Positions 17,320 to 26,185 of a stretch of 64,000 bases of DNA are shown here, one piece after another. Each line of letters starts with the position of its first letter. Positions within the stretch are counted from its first letter, which is position 1. The stretch covers positions 496,001 through 560,000 of the forward strand of contig NZ_CP013659.2 of assembly GCF_001465795.2 (NCBI RefSeq), written 5' to 3'. A program made the position numbers and the translations under genes. Source of the DNA: Planococcus rifietoensis. Its GTDB lineage: Bacteria > Bacillota > Bacilli > Bacillales_A > Planococcaceae. The notes beneath the pieces were generated by a model. It did not search any database and had not been told where the DNA came from. It saw only the letters and a list, made by a program, of their open reading frames with translations.

Positions 17320-18642
17320 TTAGACGACGCCGACCAATACGGAGACGGCGAGCAAGACGATGCTGAAGCCCCACATAATCGGAAGGGAGTAGCGGATATG
17401 ACGGCCCATCTCGAGCCCGGCCAAGCCAAGTGCGAGCCAAAGGGCCGGTGAGAACGGGCTGACGAATGTGCCGATGATATTGCCGATGATCATGGCGTAG
17501 GCAGCTGTCAGCGAGGACACGCCGGCGCCTGTGACGACTTGTTCGACAATCGGGAACAAGGCGAAATAATAAGCGTCGGTACTGAGCAATAAATCGAACG
17601 GCACGCCGAAGAATCCGATGATCAAGTGCAGGTAAGGAATGACGAATGCCGGCAGGATCGTGACCAAATCACTGGCGATCGAATCGAGCATCAAAGTGCC
17701 TTCCAGGATGCCGAGGAACGAACCGGCAGCCAAAATGATTGCCGCCATGAGAAGCGCATTCGGCGCATGGTCTTTGATGCGATCCATTTGGTCTTTCATG
17801 TCCGGGTAGTTGAGCGGCAAGGCGATGCTGACGCCAATCATAAAGGCAAGGCCTGCTGGAATGACGCCCCATACGAGCACGCCGATGACGGCCAGCGCCA
17901 AGAGCGTGTTTGCCCATAAGAGCTTCGGCCGGCGAAGGGCGGCGGCTTTTTGTGACTTTTCGTCTTGAGCCGTCACATCGAGCGGGTCAGCTTCTTCGAA
18001 GATTTCCTTATTGAAATCACCGCGTCTTGCGATGAGTCGCTTTTCACGCATTGCGAGCAAGACAGCCAGGGCGATCAACAGGATGAGCCCGATCACTTGG
18101 ACTTTGATCAGCGGGCGCCATAATTCGGTTACGTCCATGCCGAGCACTGCAGCGGTGCGGCCGAGCGGTCCAGCCCACGGCAGCATGTTCATGATGCTCG
18201 CCGAAGTACCGACCAGCAATAGCAGGAGGTAAGGGTTCATTTTCAAGCGCTTATAGAGCGGAAGCAGTGCTGGAATGGTGATCAGGAAAGTGGATGCGCC
18301 CGATCCATCAAGTTGGGCAACCGCGGCGATGACGACGGTGCCGACAGCGACAGCGATGACGTTTCCTTTCGAGACAGCGATCATTTTATTGATCAATGGG
18401 TCGAACAAACCGACATCTTGCATGATGCCGAAGAAGAGAATCGCGAAGATGAACATGATGACAACACTGATGACCGATTCGACGCCGCTATTGAAGAAGT
18501 CGCCGATTTCCGCGAAGCTGAATCCTGCGACAAAGGCAGCCACAATCGGCACAAGCACAAGTGCGACGATTGGAGTGATTTTATTGCTGATAAGAAGTGC
18601 CACAATGATGATGATCGTAAATAAGGCAATAATGCTTAACAT
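17320..18642 (-). CDS. CitMHS-type citrate:cation symporter
   Basis: 440-residue transporter with about 11-12 membrane spans, of the citrate-metal:proton symporter (CitM/CitH) family. Typical stretches are GIMQDVGLFDPLINKMI, AQLDGSGASTFLITIPA and NMLPWAGPLGRTAAVLG. In Bacillus these bring in citrate complexed with Mg2+ or Ca2+. It lies downstream of, and on the same strand as, a two-component pair of the citrate/dicarboxylate type, and a cre-like box sits 43 bases before its start. GGGGGAATCC lies just upstream of the ATG. Which metal-citrate complex it moves cannot be read. Confidence 0.85.
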   Translation of the reverse strand: MLSIIALFTIIIIVALLISNKITPIVALVLVPIVAAFVAGFSFAEIGDFFNSGVESVISVVIMFIFAILFFGIMQDVGLFDPLINKMIAVSKGNVIAVAVGTVVIAAVAQLDGSGASTFLITIPALLPLYKRLKMNPYLLLLLVGTSASIMNMLPWAGPLGRTAAVLGMDVTELWRPLIKVQVIGLILLIALAVLLAMREKRLIARRGDFNKEIFEEADPLDVTAQDEKSQKAAALRRPKLLWANTLLALAVIGVLVWGVIPAGLAFMIGVSIALPLNYPDMKDQMDRIKDHAPNALLMAAIILAAGSFLGILEGTLMLDSIASDLVTILPAFVIPYLHLIIGFFGVPFDLLLSTDAYYFALFPIVEQVVTGAGVSSLTAAYAMIIGNIIGTFVSPFSPALWLALGLAGLEMGRHIRYSLPIMWGFSIVLLAVSVLVGVV

Positions 18643-18684
18643 ACTGGATTCCCCCTGGGTGCAAAATAGCGCGGAGGATTATTT

Positions 18685-18698
18685 TGTAAACGCATACA
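18685..18698. promoter_or_regulatory. CcpA cre-like box before the citrate transporter
   Basis: TGTAAACGCATACA matches the catabolite-response consensus TGWAANCGNTNWCA at all but one position. It suggests glucose repression, as known for citM in Bacillus. Confidence 0.55.
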
Positions 18699-18727
18699 TA
18701 TTGGCGCAAAAAATAAATCCCCCGGTT

Positions 18728-18752
18728 CAAGTTATAAATAACAACTTATCAC
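18728..18752. promoter_or_regulatory. AT-rich inverted repeat, possible response-regulator site
   Basis: AAGTTATAAATAACAACTT is a near-palindrome between the regulator and the transporter. It is a candidate binding site for the adjacent CitT/DcuR-like regulator, by position only. Confidence 0.35.
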
Positions 18753-18815
18753 AGAGGGATTTGAAAAATAAGATTATTCACTTAAGGCGACTAAAGAGCG
18801 TTTTGGGGGTTTTGT

Positions 18816-19526
18816 TCATTTTGTCCACGGGACGTAACGCCGTTCAGGACGGCCGATTCCCCCGTAATTCAATTGCGCTTTCGCATCACCGCTTGCGACC
18901 AGATGCTCCAGGTAGCGCCTTGCGGTGGAGCGGCTGATGCCGACTGCTTTGCCGGCTTCCATGGCGTTGGCCCCTTCAGGTGGAGAAGCGTTCAAAAAGT
19001 CGCGGACGCCGTCCAAAGTCAATTGATCGATGCCTTTCGGAAGCTCTTCGCCATTGTCTTCTGTTTGGGCCATTTGTGCAGCGGTCACGCCGAACAGGCG
19101 GTCGAGCTCGCTTTGCTGCCAGTCTCGCGGCTCAGTGAGCAACAACCGCTGATCACGGAAGCGTTCCAAGGCTTGCGCAAACCGCCCGAAGTCGACAGGT
19201 TTCAATAAATAATCGAATATGCCGCCGCGAACGGTTGTTGCAATCGTTTCAATTTCATTGGCGGCAGTCACCATGATGATGGCGATTTGAGGATACTTAG
19301 TGCGGATTTCCCAAAACAGTTCCAGCCCCGAGCGGTCGGGGATGAAGACATCGAGCAGGATCAGATCCGGAAGCGGCGCTGCCTTCTCTAAATAGGCCAT
19401 GGCTTCGTCTCCTGATTTGGCAATCGAGGCAGCTGCATACCCAGCGACTTGCCCGGTGAGTTCGGCGTTGATGTCGGCCACGCGGAAATCGTCTTCGATA
19501 ATCAATACGTGAAGTGGTGCGTTCAT
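18816..19526 (-). CDS. Response regulator of citrate/dicarboxylate type (CitT/DcuR-like)
   Basis: 236-residue regulator with an N-terminal receiver domain (IIEDD acidic pocket, phospho-acceptor Asp in ILLDVFIPD, Lys in LLKPVD) and a C-terminal helix-turn-helix, GKAVGISRSTARRYLEHL. This architecture is that of the CitB-family regulators. The start at 19526 overlaps the kinase stop in ATGA and has GAAGGA upstream; the open frame extends further but inside the kinase gene. The likely target is the citrate transporter downstream at 17320-18642. Signal identity is inferred from that neighbour. Confidence 0.88.
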   Translation of the reverse strand: MNAPLHVLIIEDDFRVADINAELTGQVAGYAAASIAKSGDEAMAYLEKAAPLPDLILLDVFIPDRSGLELFWEIRTKYPQIAIIMVTAANEIETIATTVRGGIFDYLLKPVDFGRFAQALERFRDQRLLLTEPRDWQQSELDRLFGVTAAQMAQTEDNGEELPKGIDQLTLDGVRDFLNASPPEGANAMEAGKAVGISRSTARRYLEHLVASGDAKAQLNYGGIGRPERRYVPWTK

Positions 19527-21172
19527 GGGTGTATTCCTTCTTTCGGTAAAGTCAGTACAAAACAAGCGCCTCCGAGTTCACTTTCTTCGATCAGCACTTC
19601 GCCGCCAGCCGCTTTGGCGAGGCGATTCGTCGTACTCAAGCCGAAGCCACGGCCAGCAGTACTTTTCGATGATGTGCCTTCATTAAAGATGCCGCTCGCA
19701 ATGGCCGGGGAGATCCCGGGACCGGAATCATCGATTTCAAAAATGATGTCATCTCCGATATCGGTAAATGTCAGGGAGATGAGCCGCTCTGATATTGGCT
19801 GTTGCTTGACGGCTTCAAAGGCATTATCGAGCAAGTTGCCGATGGCGGTCAAGAGGGCTTGTCGCTGCGGTTCAGCTACAGCTTGCTGGAGGCTACTATC
19901 CTCGCCGATTGTCAGCTGCACTTGCTGTTCACGTGCTTGATGGATCTTGCCGAGCAACAAGCCGCTGATGAGCGGGTCTTTCACTTTGCCGATCAACTGT
20001 CGCGACCATTCGAGCTGGATATGATGTTCGGTCCGGATGAATTCAAGGGCGTCTTTTCTTTTATCCAAATGGAGCAATCCGGAAATCGTGTACAGTTTAT
20101 TCGAAAATTCGTGAGTTTGGGCGCGCAGCGCATTGGCGTATTGTTTTACTTGGGCAAGTTCTTTCGCCAGCTGGTCGATTTCCGTTTTGTAGCGGAAAGT
20201 CGAAACCGCCCCGACCAATGCCCCTTCGAAATGAATCGGGCTTGAGTTGACATAGACGGGATGCTCGCCGTAAAGCCGTTCCTGGTCGAAATGGCTCGTG
20301 CCACTCGCCAAAATTTCAGGCAGATCGGAAGAAGGCAGCACTTCGGTGACCGGTTGGCCAATCAATGACTGTTCGTCTTTCTCATTTCCGAACAATAATT
20401 GCTTGGCTTGGTGATTGAGCAAAGTGATGTGGCCCAGGCGATTAACGGCGATGATGCCTTCGTGGGTCGATTGCAGAATGGTTTCTTTTTGGAATAGCAG
20501 ATGGGCAATTTCTTCGGGCTCAAGGCCGTGAAGTTTACGCTTGATATACGAAGCAATGGCGATTGCCATTAGGAAAGCGACAGCGCCGATGATGAGCAGC
20601 ATAAGCCAGACTTCCTGCGTATAATCGCCGATCAAGCTCTGGACGTCGGTCGAAAGAAAGCCGACTGAGACGACGCCGATAATTTGCCCGTCGGAATAGA
20701 TGGGCACTTTCGCGCGCAGCGAATCACCGAGTGTGCCGGCTGCTTTCGAGACATAGGATTGGCCTTCATTAAGAGCCCGTTCGTTGTCTTCGCCGACCAT
20801 CCGCCCGCCGATCTGTTCGGGATTGGGATGGGAATAGCGGATTTCTTCGCGGTTCCCCACCACGATGAATTCCGCTTCGGTTGCTTGCTGAACGGGGGTG
20901 ACGAGCGGCTGGATGACGGCTGCCGGGTCTGGTGCATCGAATGCTTCGATGATATCGGGGTTAAGGGCGATGGCTTCTGCGACACTGAGCGCTTGTTCCC
21001 CGAGCTGGTCTTCGGTCACAGTGCGCACAAAATAATTCGAAAACAAGCCGATCACCAAGAGAACCGCTGCGATCAACAGTGCAATCAAGGCGACCATTTT
21101 AGTTTTTAATGAAAGCGCACGGCCCGGTTCATCGTTCCAGCTGCGCTTCTTGACTGTCTTTTGTAGAAACAT
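19523..21172 (-). CDS. Sensor histidine kinase of CitA/DcuS family
   Basis: 549-residue membrane sensor. One span (about 22-42), an extracytoplasmic Cache/PASC-type sensor domain, a second span (about 175-195), a cytoplasmic PAS domain, then the SpoB-type dimerisation region with the phospho-acceptor His in QTHEFSNKL and an HATPase domain (NLLDNAFEAV, DDSGPGIS, GRGFGLS). Members sense citrate, malate or C4-dicarboxylates directly. ATG 21172 is chosen because AAGGAG lies eight bases upstream; the open frame is longer. It overlaps the regulator by 4 bases. The ligand is presumably citrate, given the transporter. Confidence 0.88.
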   Translation of the reverse strand: MFLQKTVKKRSWNDEPGRALSLKTKMVALIALLIAAVLLVIGLFSNYFVRTVTEDQLGEQALSVAEAIALNPDIIEAFDAPDPAAVIQPLVTPVQQATEAEFIVVGNREEIRYSHPNPEQIGGRMVGEDNERALNEGQSYVSKAAGTLGDSLRAKVPIYSDGQIIGVVSVGFLSTDVQSLIGDYTQEVWLMLLIIGAVAFLMAIAIASYIKRKLHGLEPEEIAHLLFQKETILQSTHEGIIAVNRLGHITLLNHQAKQLLFGNEKDEQSLIGQPVTEVLPSSDLPEILASGTSHFDQERLYGEHPVYVNSSPIHFEGALVGAVSTFRYKTEIDQLAKELAQVKQYANALRAQTHEFSNKLYTISGLLHLDKRKDALEFIRTEHHIQLEWSRQLIGKVKDPLISGLLLGKIHQAREQQVQLTIGEDSSLQQAVAEPQRQALLTAIGNLLDNAFEAVKQQPISERLISLTFTDIGDDIIFEIDDSGPGISPAIASGIFNEGTSSKSTAGRGFGLSTTNRLAKAAGGEVLIEESELGGACFVLTLPKEGIHP

Positions 21173-21258
21173 GTAGCAGGCTCCTTGTGGATAATTTCTG
21201 TAGACATCATACCATAGCGGGCAAGACGTAGAGGGTGCAGTTCCATCAACCGGGCATG

Positions 21259-21292
21259 CAAAAAGCCTTGCCGGATGAATGGGCAAGGCTTC
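21259..21292 (-). terminator. Terminator downstream of ABC operon
   Basis: AAAGCCTTGCC pairs with GGCAAGGCTT. It lies between the end of the ABC permease gene and the start of the kinase gene, both on the minus strand. Confidence 0.7.
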
Positions 21293-21300
21293 GGTAGATT

Positions 21301-22020
21301 TTACATTTTGATTGTGACGCGTTTGGTCATCGATACCATGAAAACGAACAATGCAGCTATCAATAGGAGCGAGCCGGTAAGTGCTACAACGAAACTGGTG
21401 TTGGGAGTAAACTGCGGGATCCACGAAGCGAGAAGGGTGCTGTAGGCATTGCCTTCCCAGAAAAAATCGTTGAGGCTGAACCCGACAAGAGCGAGTGCGA
21501 TAAAGCCAAAGCCGAGAAGCCAGCCAAACCGGTAATAGCCGATGCCGATCATCCAGCCAATCATGTAAAACGTCAGAGCATTAAAGAAAAACCCTGCAAT
21601 TGAACTGAGTGATCCTTCAAATGCTCCGAAAGCAATGGCGTTATCGAGTCCGACCGGCAAGCTGATGAATTGCTGGAGGGCATACTGGATACCATTGATG
21701 AGCAATGTTACAAGAGTGATGACCAAAGCCAGACCGATAGCGGAAAGCGCCGTTCCTTTATACCATTCTTTTCGGCTGATGCCTTGATGGATATGTTGTC
21801 CCATAAAGACATAGACAATCATAATGCCGCAGACGAGCATGAAAATATTGACGGGTTGATAAGCGAAGACGAAGAATCCTTCAACTGCTTCCATGCCAGA
21901 ATTCAGGAAAAAGATTCGCACAATATGAATCGCAAAGAGAATCGAGAAAAACCATAGGCTCCATTTGAATTGCTGGTAAAAGACATGGGCAGCTACTTTT
22001 GAATGGCGTTCAGATTTCAT
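21301..22020 (-). CDS. ABC transporter membrane subunit
   Basis: 239-residue protein with about six hydrophobic spans and no soluble domain. Its ATG overlaps the stop of the ATPase gene (ATGA), so the two are co-translated. The layout of a GntR regulator, ATPase and small permease resembles the ytr-type antibiotic-responsive operons of Bacillales. The substrate is unknown; export or membrane stress response is likelier than uptake because no binding protein is present. Confidence 0.75.
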   Translation of the reverse strand: MKSERHSKVAAHVFYQQFKWSLWFFSILFAIHIVRIFFLNSGMEAVEGFFVFAYQPVNIFMLVCGIMIVYVFMGQHIHQGISRKEWYKGTALSAIGLALVITLVTLLINGIQYALQQFISLPVGLDNAIAFGAFEGSLSSIAGFFFNALTFYMIGWMIGIGYYRFGWLLGFGFIALALVGFSLNDFFWEGNAYSTLLASWIPQFTPNTSFVVALTGSLLLIAALFVFMVSMTKRVTIKM

Positions 22021-22895
22021 TGAACTTCCTCCTCAGTTAAATGGATGAACAGATCCTGAAGTGAGACAGGTCCGATTTCAAGCTTGCGGCTATGCGCTTC
22101 TGTTCTTTGCTGTTCGTCGAGTTCCCCATAGACCATGACGGATTTGGTACCGCCCAGCTGTTGTTCATTCAAACGTTTCATATCAGACGTGAATGCATCG
22201 ACTTGTTCGGCAGATCCCGTAATCGCCGCACCGTGTGAAGAAACGGTTTCATAGGGTTCGTTCAACAATAGTCTGCCTTGGTCGATGATGATGACATGGT
22301 CGAATAAATAATCCATTTCCGATACCAAATGGGTAGAGAGGATGAATGTACGCGGATGCTCTGCTTGATCATTCAGCAATTCCTTGTAAAAGATTTCGCG
22401 TGCCGGTGCATCCATGCCGAGATAAGCTTCATCAAAAATCGTCAGCGGTGCGCGGCTGGCAAGCCCGATTACGACGTTCATCGCCGATTGCATGCCTTTC
22501 GATAGTTTATTGACGGGTTTATTGACCGGCAGTTTGAAACGCTTGGTCAATTGTTCGGCATAGTCCATGTCAAAATGAGGACGGTAATGGGAGGCAAGTG
22601 CGATTAACTTCTTCGCTTTCTCGGTTTCTTCTTTATAGTCCTTGTCATAGACGAACGCCACTTGCTCCATCTTCTCTGGATTCTCGAACACCGTGGAGCC
22701 GTCGACAAATACTTCGCCAGCAGTGGGTTCGCGGAAAGCGGCAATCAACGACAGCAATGAGGTTTTGCCGGCGCCGTTTCGGCCGATGAGGCCATGGATC
22801 TTGCCTGCTTCCAATGTCAGTGACACGTCTTTCAAGGCTTCAAACTTTTTGAATTTCAATGTTACGTGATTGAGTTGGACTGAGGCTGCCATCAT
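22017..22895 (-). CDS. ABC transporter ATP-binding protein
   Basis: 292-residue ATPase. Walker A GRNGAGKTS is near residue 38, the signature reads NKLSKGMQSAM, and Walker B is LTIFDEAYLGMDA. A C-terminal extension of about 80 residues follows the core, as in YtrB-like exporters. Two adjacent ATGs (22895 and 22892) are possible; the first overlaps the GntR stop as ATGA. It belongs to a three-gene operon: GntR regulator, this ATPase, then the permease. Confidence 0.88.
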   Translation of the reverse strand: MMAASVQLNHVTLKFKKFEALKDVSLTLEAGKIHGLIGRNGAGKTSLLSLIAAFREPTAGEVFVDGSTVFENPEKMEQVAFVYDKDYKEETEKAKKLIALASHYRPHFDMDYAEQLTKRFKLPVNKPVNKLSKGMQSAMNVVIGLASRAPLTIFDEAYLGMDAPAREIFYKELLNDQAEHPRTFILSTHLVSEMDYLFDHVIIIDQGRLLLNEPYETVSSHGAAITGSAEQVDAFTSDMKRLNEQQLGGTKSVMVYGELDEQQRTEAHSRKLEIGPVSLQDLFIHLTEEEVQ

Positions 22896-23266
22896 GCATC
22901 ACGCCCTTTCGTGGATTTGATCAATTCGATGATTTCTTGTTCCGTAATGCCGAGTTTTTCCGCTTCCTGCACGAGCCCGGTGACGTAATTATCGACAAAT
23001 GCCTTTTTCCGCTGCTGGACTAAAGTTTTCTTTGCGCCTTCTGCTACAAACATGCCAATCCCTCGCTTTTTAAATAGTATGCCTTCGTCGACAAGCTGGG
23101 TGATGCCTTTGGAGACGGTTGCGTGATTGATTTTGTAGAAATTGACCAATTGATTCGTCGATGGAGCTTGGTCGCCTTCTTTTAATTGATCGTTGACGAT
23201 TTGGTCTTCGATCAATTCGCGGATCTGCAAAAATAAAGGTTTCGCTGAATCAGTTGGGTTGACCAT
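22892..23266 (-). CDS. GntR-family regulator (YtrA subfamily)
   Basis: 124-residue regulator with an N-terminal winged helix (LREL-type opening LFLQIRELIEDQIVND, then STNQLVNFYKINHATVSKGI) and a short C-terminal dimerisation tail. The small size is typical of the YtrA subfamily, which represses its own ABC-transporter operon and responds to cell-envelope antibiotics in some species. AAGGAGGTGTTTTC precedes the ATG. A long inverted repeat in the promoter region (23291-23328) is the probable operator. Confidence 0.88.
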   Translation of the reverse strand: MVNPTDSAKPLFLQIRELIEDQIVNDQLKEGDQAPSTNQLVNFYKINHATVSKGITQLVDEGILFKKRGIGMFVAEGAKKTLVQQRKKAFVDNYVTGLVQEAEKLGITEQEIIELIKSTKGRDA

Positions 23267-23290
23267 GAAAACACCTCCTTGGGTGATTAG

Positions 23291-23328
23291 GTAATATGGC
23301 TATATACTTATGTGTATAACCATATAAC
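23291..23328. promoter_or_regulatory. Probable operator of the GntR/ABC operon
   Basis: An inverted repeat with arms GTAATATGGCTATATAC and GTATAACCATATAAC (imperfect complement) lies 25-62 bases before the GntR start. Position and symmetry fit autoregulation by the YtrA-type repressor. Confidence 0.6.
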
Positions 23329-23374
23329 GTAAACTTTTGTTTGTCAACAAAGTTGTCAGAAAAATTTCAGGCAT

Positions 23375-23402
23375 AAAAAAGAAGCCGCATGAATAGCGGC
23401 TT
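23375..23402 (-). terminator. Terminator of nifS
   Basis: On the minus strand AAGCCGC pairs with GCGGCTT, followed by a T run. Confidence 0.75.
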
Positions 23403-24536
23403 TCAAGAGTGTGGAAAGAATTCAGACAGTGATTGTCCAACTAATTGGATAAAGTGGTCAATCTCGTCGTTGGTGGTTTCTTTATGGAAGGAAACCCGGA
23501 CGAATTTTTTTGCGGCGTCGCTTTCCGTTCCCATCGCAAGCATCGCAGACATCGCTTCACCGTAGCCGATTTTGCAGGCGGTGCCTGTGGAAATGGCAAT
23601 CTGTGCGCGGTTGCAGGCGAGCATCATCCACTGCCCTTCAACATGCGGCAAAACAAGTCCATGAATGAACGGGGATTTCGATTTTATGTCGCCCGTCGCG
23701 ATGATGCCTTCGGGTAAATGTTCAATCAAATAGTCCTGAAGCTTGCGTGCGTGCTCATAGTTCGCGGGTTGTTCCATGACGGCGTGTTTTGCGGCGATGG
23801 ACGCGGAGACGATTCCCGGAACATCGATTGTCCCGGCGCGGAAACCGCCTTGATGCGTCGTTCCTTCGTACACCGATTCCCAGTGAATGGCCGGGTCGAG
23901 GTAGGCGATGCCGACACCTTTGGGGCCGCCGATTTTATGCGCTGAACAAACAGCAGAAGCGACGCCCCATGATCCGATGTCGACTGGCAGCTTTCCGAAG
24001 CCCTGGACGATATCCGAGTGAAGCGGCACGCCGAATTGCTGGGCGATCTTCGCACATTGTTCGACCGGCTGTACGGCGCCCATCTCTGAGTTGACGAGCT
24101 GCATGACGACGAGCGCCGTTTGCGCGTTGACCAATTGTTCGTAAGCATCCAAATCGATGCGCCCAAATTCATCGACGGGAACATAGGTAATGTCATAGCC
24201 TTCCTGTTCGAGTTCATGAAACACAGATAAGACGGAAGCATGTTCGAGTTGCGTCGACACGATCGACCGGCAATGCTCGGGACGTCCTTTCAATAAAGAG
24301 CGTATGGCGAGCTGGTTCGCTTCTGATGCGTTGCCGGTGAAATAAATGCCATCTTGTCGCACGTTCAGGAATTGTCCCCATAATTTCTTGCACGATGCGA
24401 GATAGTCTGCTGCGAGAGATCCTGCATCGTGCAAGCTTTGCGTATTGCCGAATGCATTGTTAGCCGCTTCCACGTAAGCGTCGATCGCTTCTTTTCTCAT
24501 CGGGGCGGTCGCCGCCGAATCCAAGTAAATCGTCAT
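23403..24536 (-). CDS. nifS: Cysteine desulfurase NifS-like, NAD operon partner
   Basis: 377-residue PLP enzyme that takes sulfur from cysteine. It starts YLDSAATAPM, has the PLP-lysine in SAHKIGGPKG, and the persulfide cysteine in STGTACKIGYG. Divergent placement against nadB-nadC-nadA is as in Bacillus subtilis, where this protein supplies sulfur for the Fe-S cluster of quinolinate synthase. A shared NiaR-like operator lies in the 98-base gap between the start codons. General Fe-S duty cannot be excluded. Confidence 0.9.
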   Translation of the reverse strand: MTIYLDSAATAPMRKEAIDAYVEAANNAFGNTQSLHDAGSLAADYLASCKKLWGQFLNVRQDGIYFTGNASEANQLAIRSLLKGRPEHCRSIVSTQLEHASVLSVFHELEQEGYDITYVPVDEFGRIDLDAYEQLVNAQTALVVMQLVNSEMGAVQPVEQCAKIAQQFGVPLHSDIVQGFGKLPVDIGSWGVASAVCSAHKIGGPKGVGIAYLDPAIHWESVYEGTTHQGGFRAGTIDVPGIVSASIAAKHAVMEQPANYEHARKLQDYLIEHLPEGIIATGDIKSKSPFIHGLVLPHVEGQWMMLACNRAQIAISTGTACKIGYGEAMSAMLAMGTESDAAKKFVRVSFHKETTNDEIDHFIQLVGQSLSEFFPHS

Positions 24537-24601
24537 TTTCCATCAACTTCTTTCCCTAGCCGAGTTTCTTCTTGTAATCACTGTATCTTTATGTCATTAA
24601 T

Positions 24602-24615
24602 AGTGTCAAGACACT
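24602..24615. promoter_or_regulatory. NiaR (YrxA)-type operator
   Basis: AGTGTCAAGACACT is a perfect 14-base palindrome in the divergent nifS/nadB promoter region. It resembles niacin-responsive NiaR boxes of Firmicutes, which contain GTGTC-like half sites. Expected effect: repression of both directions when niacin is plentiful. Confidence 0.6.
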
Positions 24616-24634
24616 TGTAAAGAAGGTGTAAAGT

Positions 24635-26185
24635 TTGTTCGATGTTTGCATCATCGGGGGAGGCGTCGCCGGGCTCATGCTTGCGCGTTCGCTACCAGAC
24701 AATTATTCCATCGCAGTCGTCACGAAAGAACATGACGGGACAGGAAATACAAGCCTTGCGCAAGGTGGAATCGCCGCAAGCCTGAGTTTTGATGACCGTC
24801 CCGAATCCCATGCCACGGACACTTTGCTCGCCTCGGCACATCACGCCGACGCTGGGCGCGTAGAAATTTTGGTCAATGAAGGATCGGAGCTCATGAAGAA
24901 TTTGCTGAAGCAAGGGCTGCCATTCGACGGGGATGAACGCGGGCTGCCAGCGCTCGGCATGGAAGGCGCACACAGCCAGCGCCGAATCGTCCATGCAGGA
25001 GGCGACCAGACCGGCAAGATGCTCATCCACTATCTAATGGAAGAAACGTCCGGAAAAATCATGCGTTTCGCTTTTCATCAAGCCTTGGCATTAAAGATGA
25101 AGAACGGCCACTGCACTGGCGTCGTCGTTTCGGATCGGTCCGGACAACGTTCAGTCATTCAAGCACGCCACGTCGTCCTCGCGACAGGCGGCATCGGGCA
25201 ATTGTACAACGAAACGTCCAACTCATCCGTTGCGACAGGCGACGGATTGTCACTGGCCTATCACGCAGGCGCCGTACTGGAAGATCTCGAATTCGTCCAG
25301 TTTCATCCGACTGTCCTGACGCTAGAAGGCAAGTCGTGCGGGCTCATCTCAGAAGCTGTGCGCGGTGAAGGCGCTGTATTGGTGGCTGGAAATGGCAAGC
25401 GTGTCATGGACGGCATCCATCCGCTCAAGGAACTCGCACCGCGCGATATTGTTGCAAGGGCGATCGAACGGCATTGGCAAACCAAAGGGCCGGTCTTTCT
25501 CGACGCCAGGCATGTGGCTGATTTCCAACAGCGCTTTCCATCGATTTATGACAATTGCTGGAACCATGGAATCGATCCAACGAAAGAGTTACTGCCAGTC
25601 CGTCCGGGCGCCCATTTTCATATGGGCGGTGTCAGGACGGATAGTTGCGGCCAGACGTCCATTCCTGGGCTTTATGCTGTCGGGGAAGTCGCGTCGACCG
25701 GTGTCCACGGCGCCAACCGCCTGGCGAGCAATTCATTGCTGGAAGGCTTGGTATTCGCTAGGCGGCTTGCGGAGCGGATCAACCAAGAGCCGCAGCCATC
25801 CGAAAAGATAAAATCAGTGCAAGCAGATCATGAACTGCCATGTACATATTTTCACGGCGTTGATGAAAATCAGCTGAAACGAAACATGACAGAAACGGCA
25901 GGGATTTTAAGAGAACCGTGCGCACTGCAGAAGTTTTTACAAGCACATCCCTTAAAAGTGCAAGCGCTCGAGGATTATAAGGATGAAGTCATCGCACAGA
26001 TCCACCGGGAAACCTCCTGCAGCCTTATCGCAACTGCAGCCTTATTGCGGGAAGAAAGCAGGGGCGGCCATTACCGGGTCGATGCGCCTGAACCGAAAGC
26101 CGAATGGGACGGAAAAGTCATCGGCATTTCAAAAAGCGGCGTCCATTTAATTACACGAAATACGAAGATCAAGGAGACCATATGA
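24635..26185 (+). CDS. nadB: L-aspartate oxidase
   Basis: 516-residue FAD enzyme that oxidises L-aspartate to iminoaspartate, first step of bacterial de novo NAD synthesis. The dinucleotide motif IIGGGVAGLMLA is at about 6-17, the family stretch SLAQGGIAA follows, then FVQFHPT, GEVASTGVHGANRLASNSLL and a C-terminal helical domain. Start is TTG at 24635 with AAGGTG ten bases upstream; the Rossmann strand begins right after it. It overlaps nadC by 4 bases. Confidence 0.93.
   Translation: MFDVCIIGGGVAGLMLARSLPDNYSIAVVTKEHDGTGNTSLAQGGIAASLSFDDRPESHATDTLLASAHHADAGRVEILVNEGSELMKNLLKQGLPFDGDERGLPALGMEGAHSQRRIVHAGGDQTGKMLIHYLMEETSGKIMRFAFHQALALKMKNGHCTGVVVSDRSGQRSVIQARHVVLATGGIGQLYNETSNSSVATGDGLSLAYHAGAVLEDLEFVQFHPTVLTLEGKSCGLISEAVRGEGAVLVAGNGKRVMDGIHPLKELAPRDIVARAIERHWQTKGPVFLDARHVADFQQRFPSIYDNCWNHGIDPTKELLPVRPGAHFHMGGVRTDSCGQTSIPGLYAVGEVASTGVHGANRLASNSLLEGLVFARRLAERINQEPQPSEKIKSVQADHELPCTYFHGVDENQLKRNMTETAGILREPCALQKFLQAHPLKVQALEDYKDEVIAQIHRETSCSLIATAALLREESRGGHYRVDAPEPKAEWDGKVIGISKSGVHLITRNTKIKETI

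Noticed and set aside
18275..18937. 220-residue open frame on the plus strand
   Set aside because: Lies antisense across the citrate transporter and regulator genes, has no ribosome site, and reads as the shadow of those strongly coding frames.
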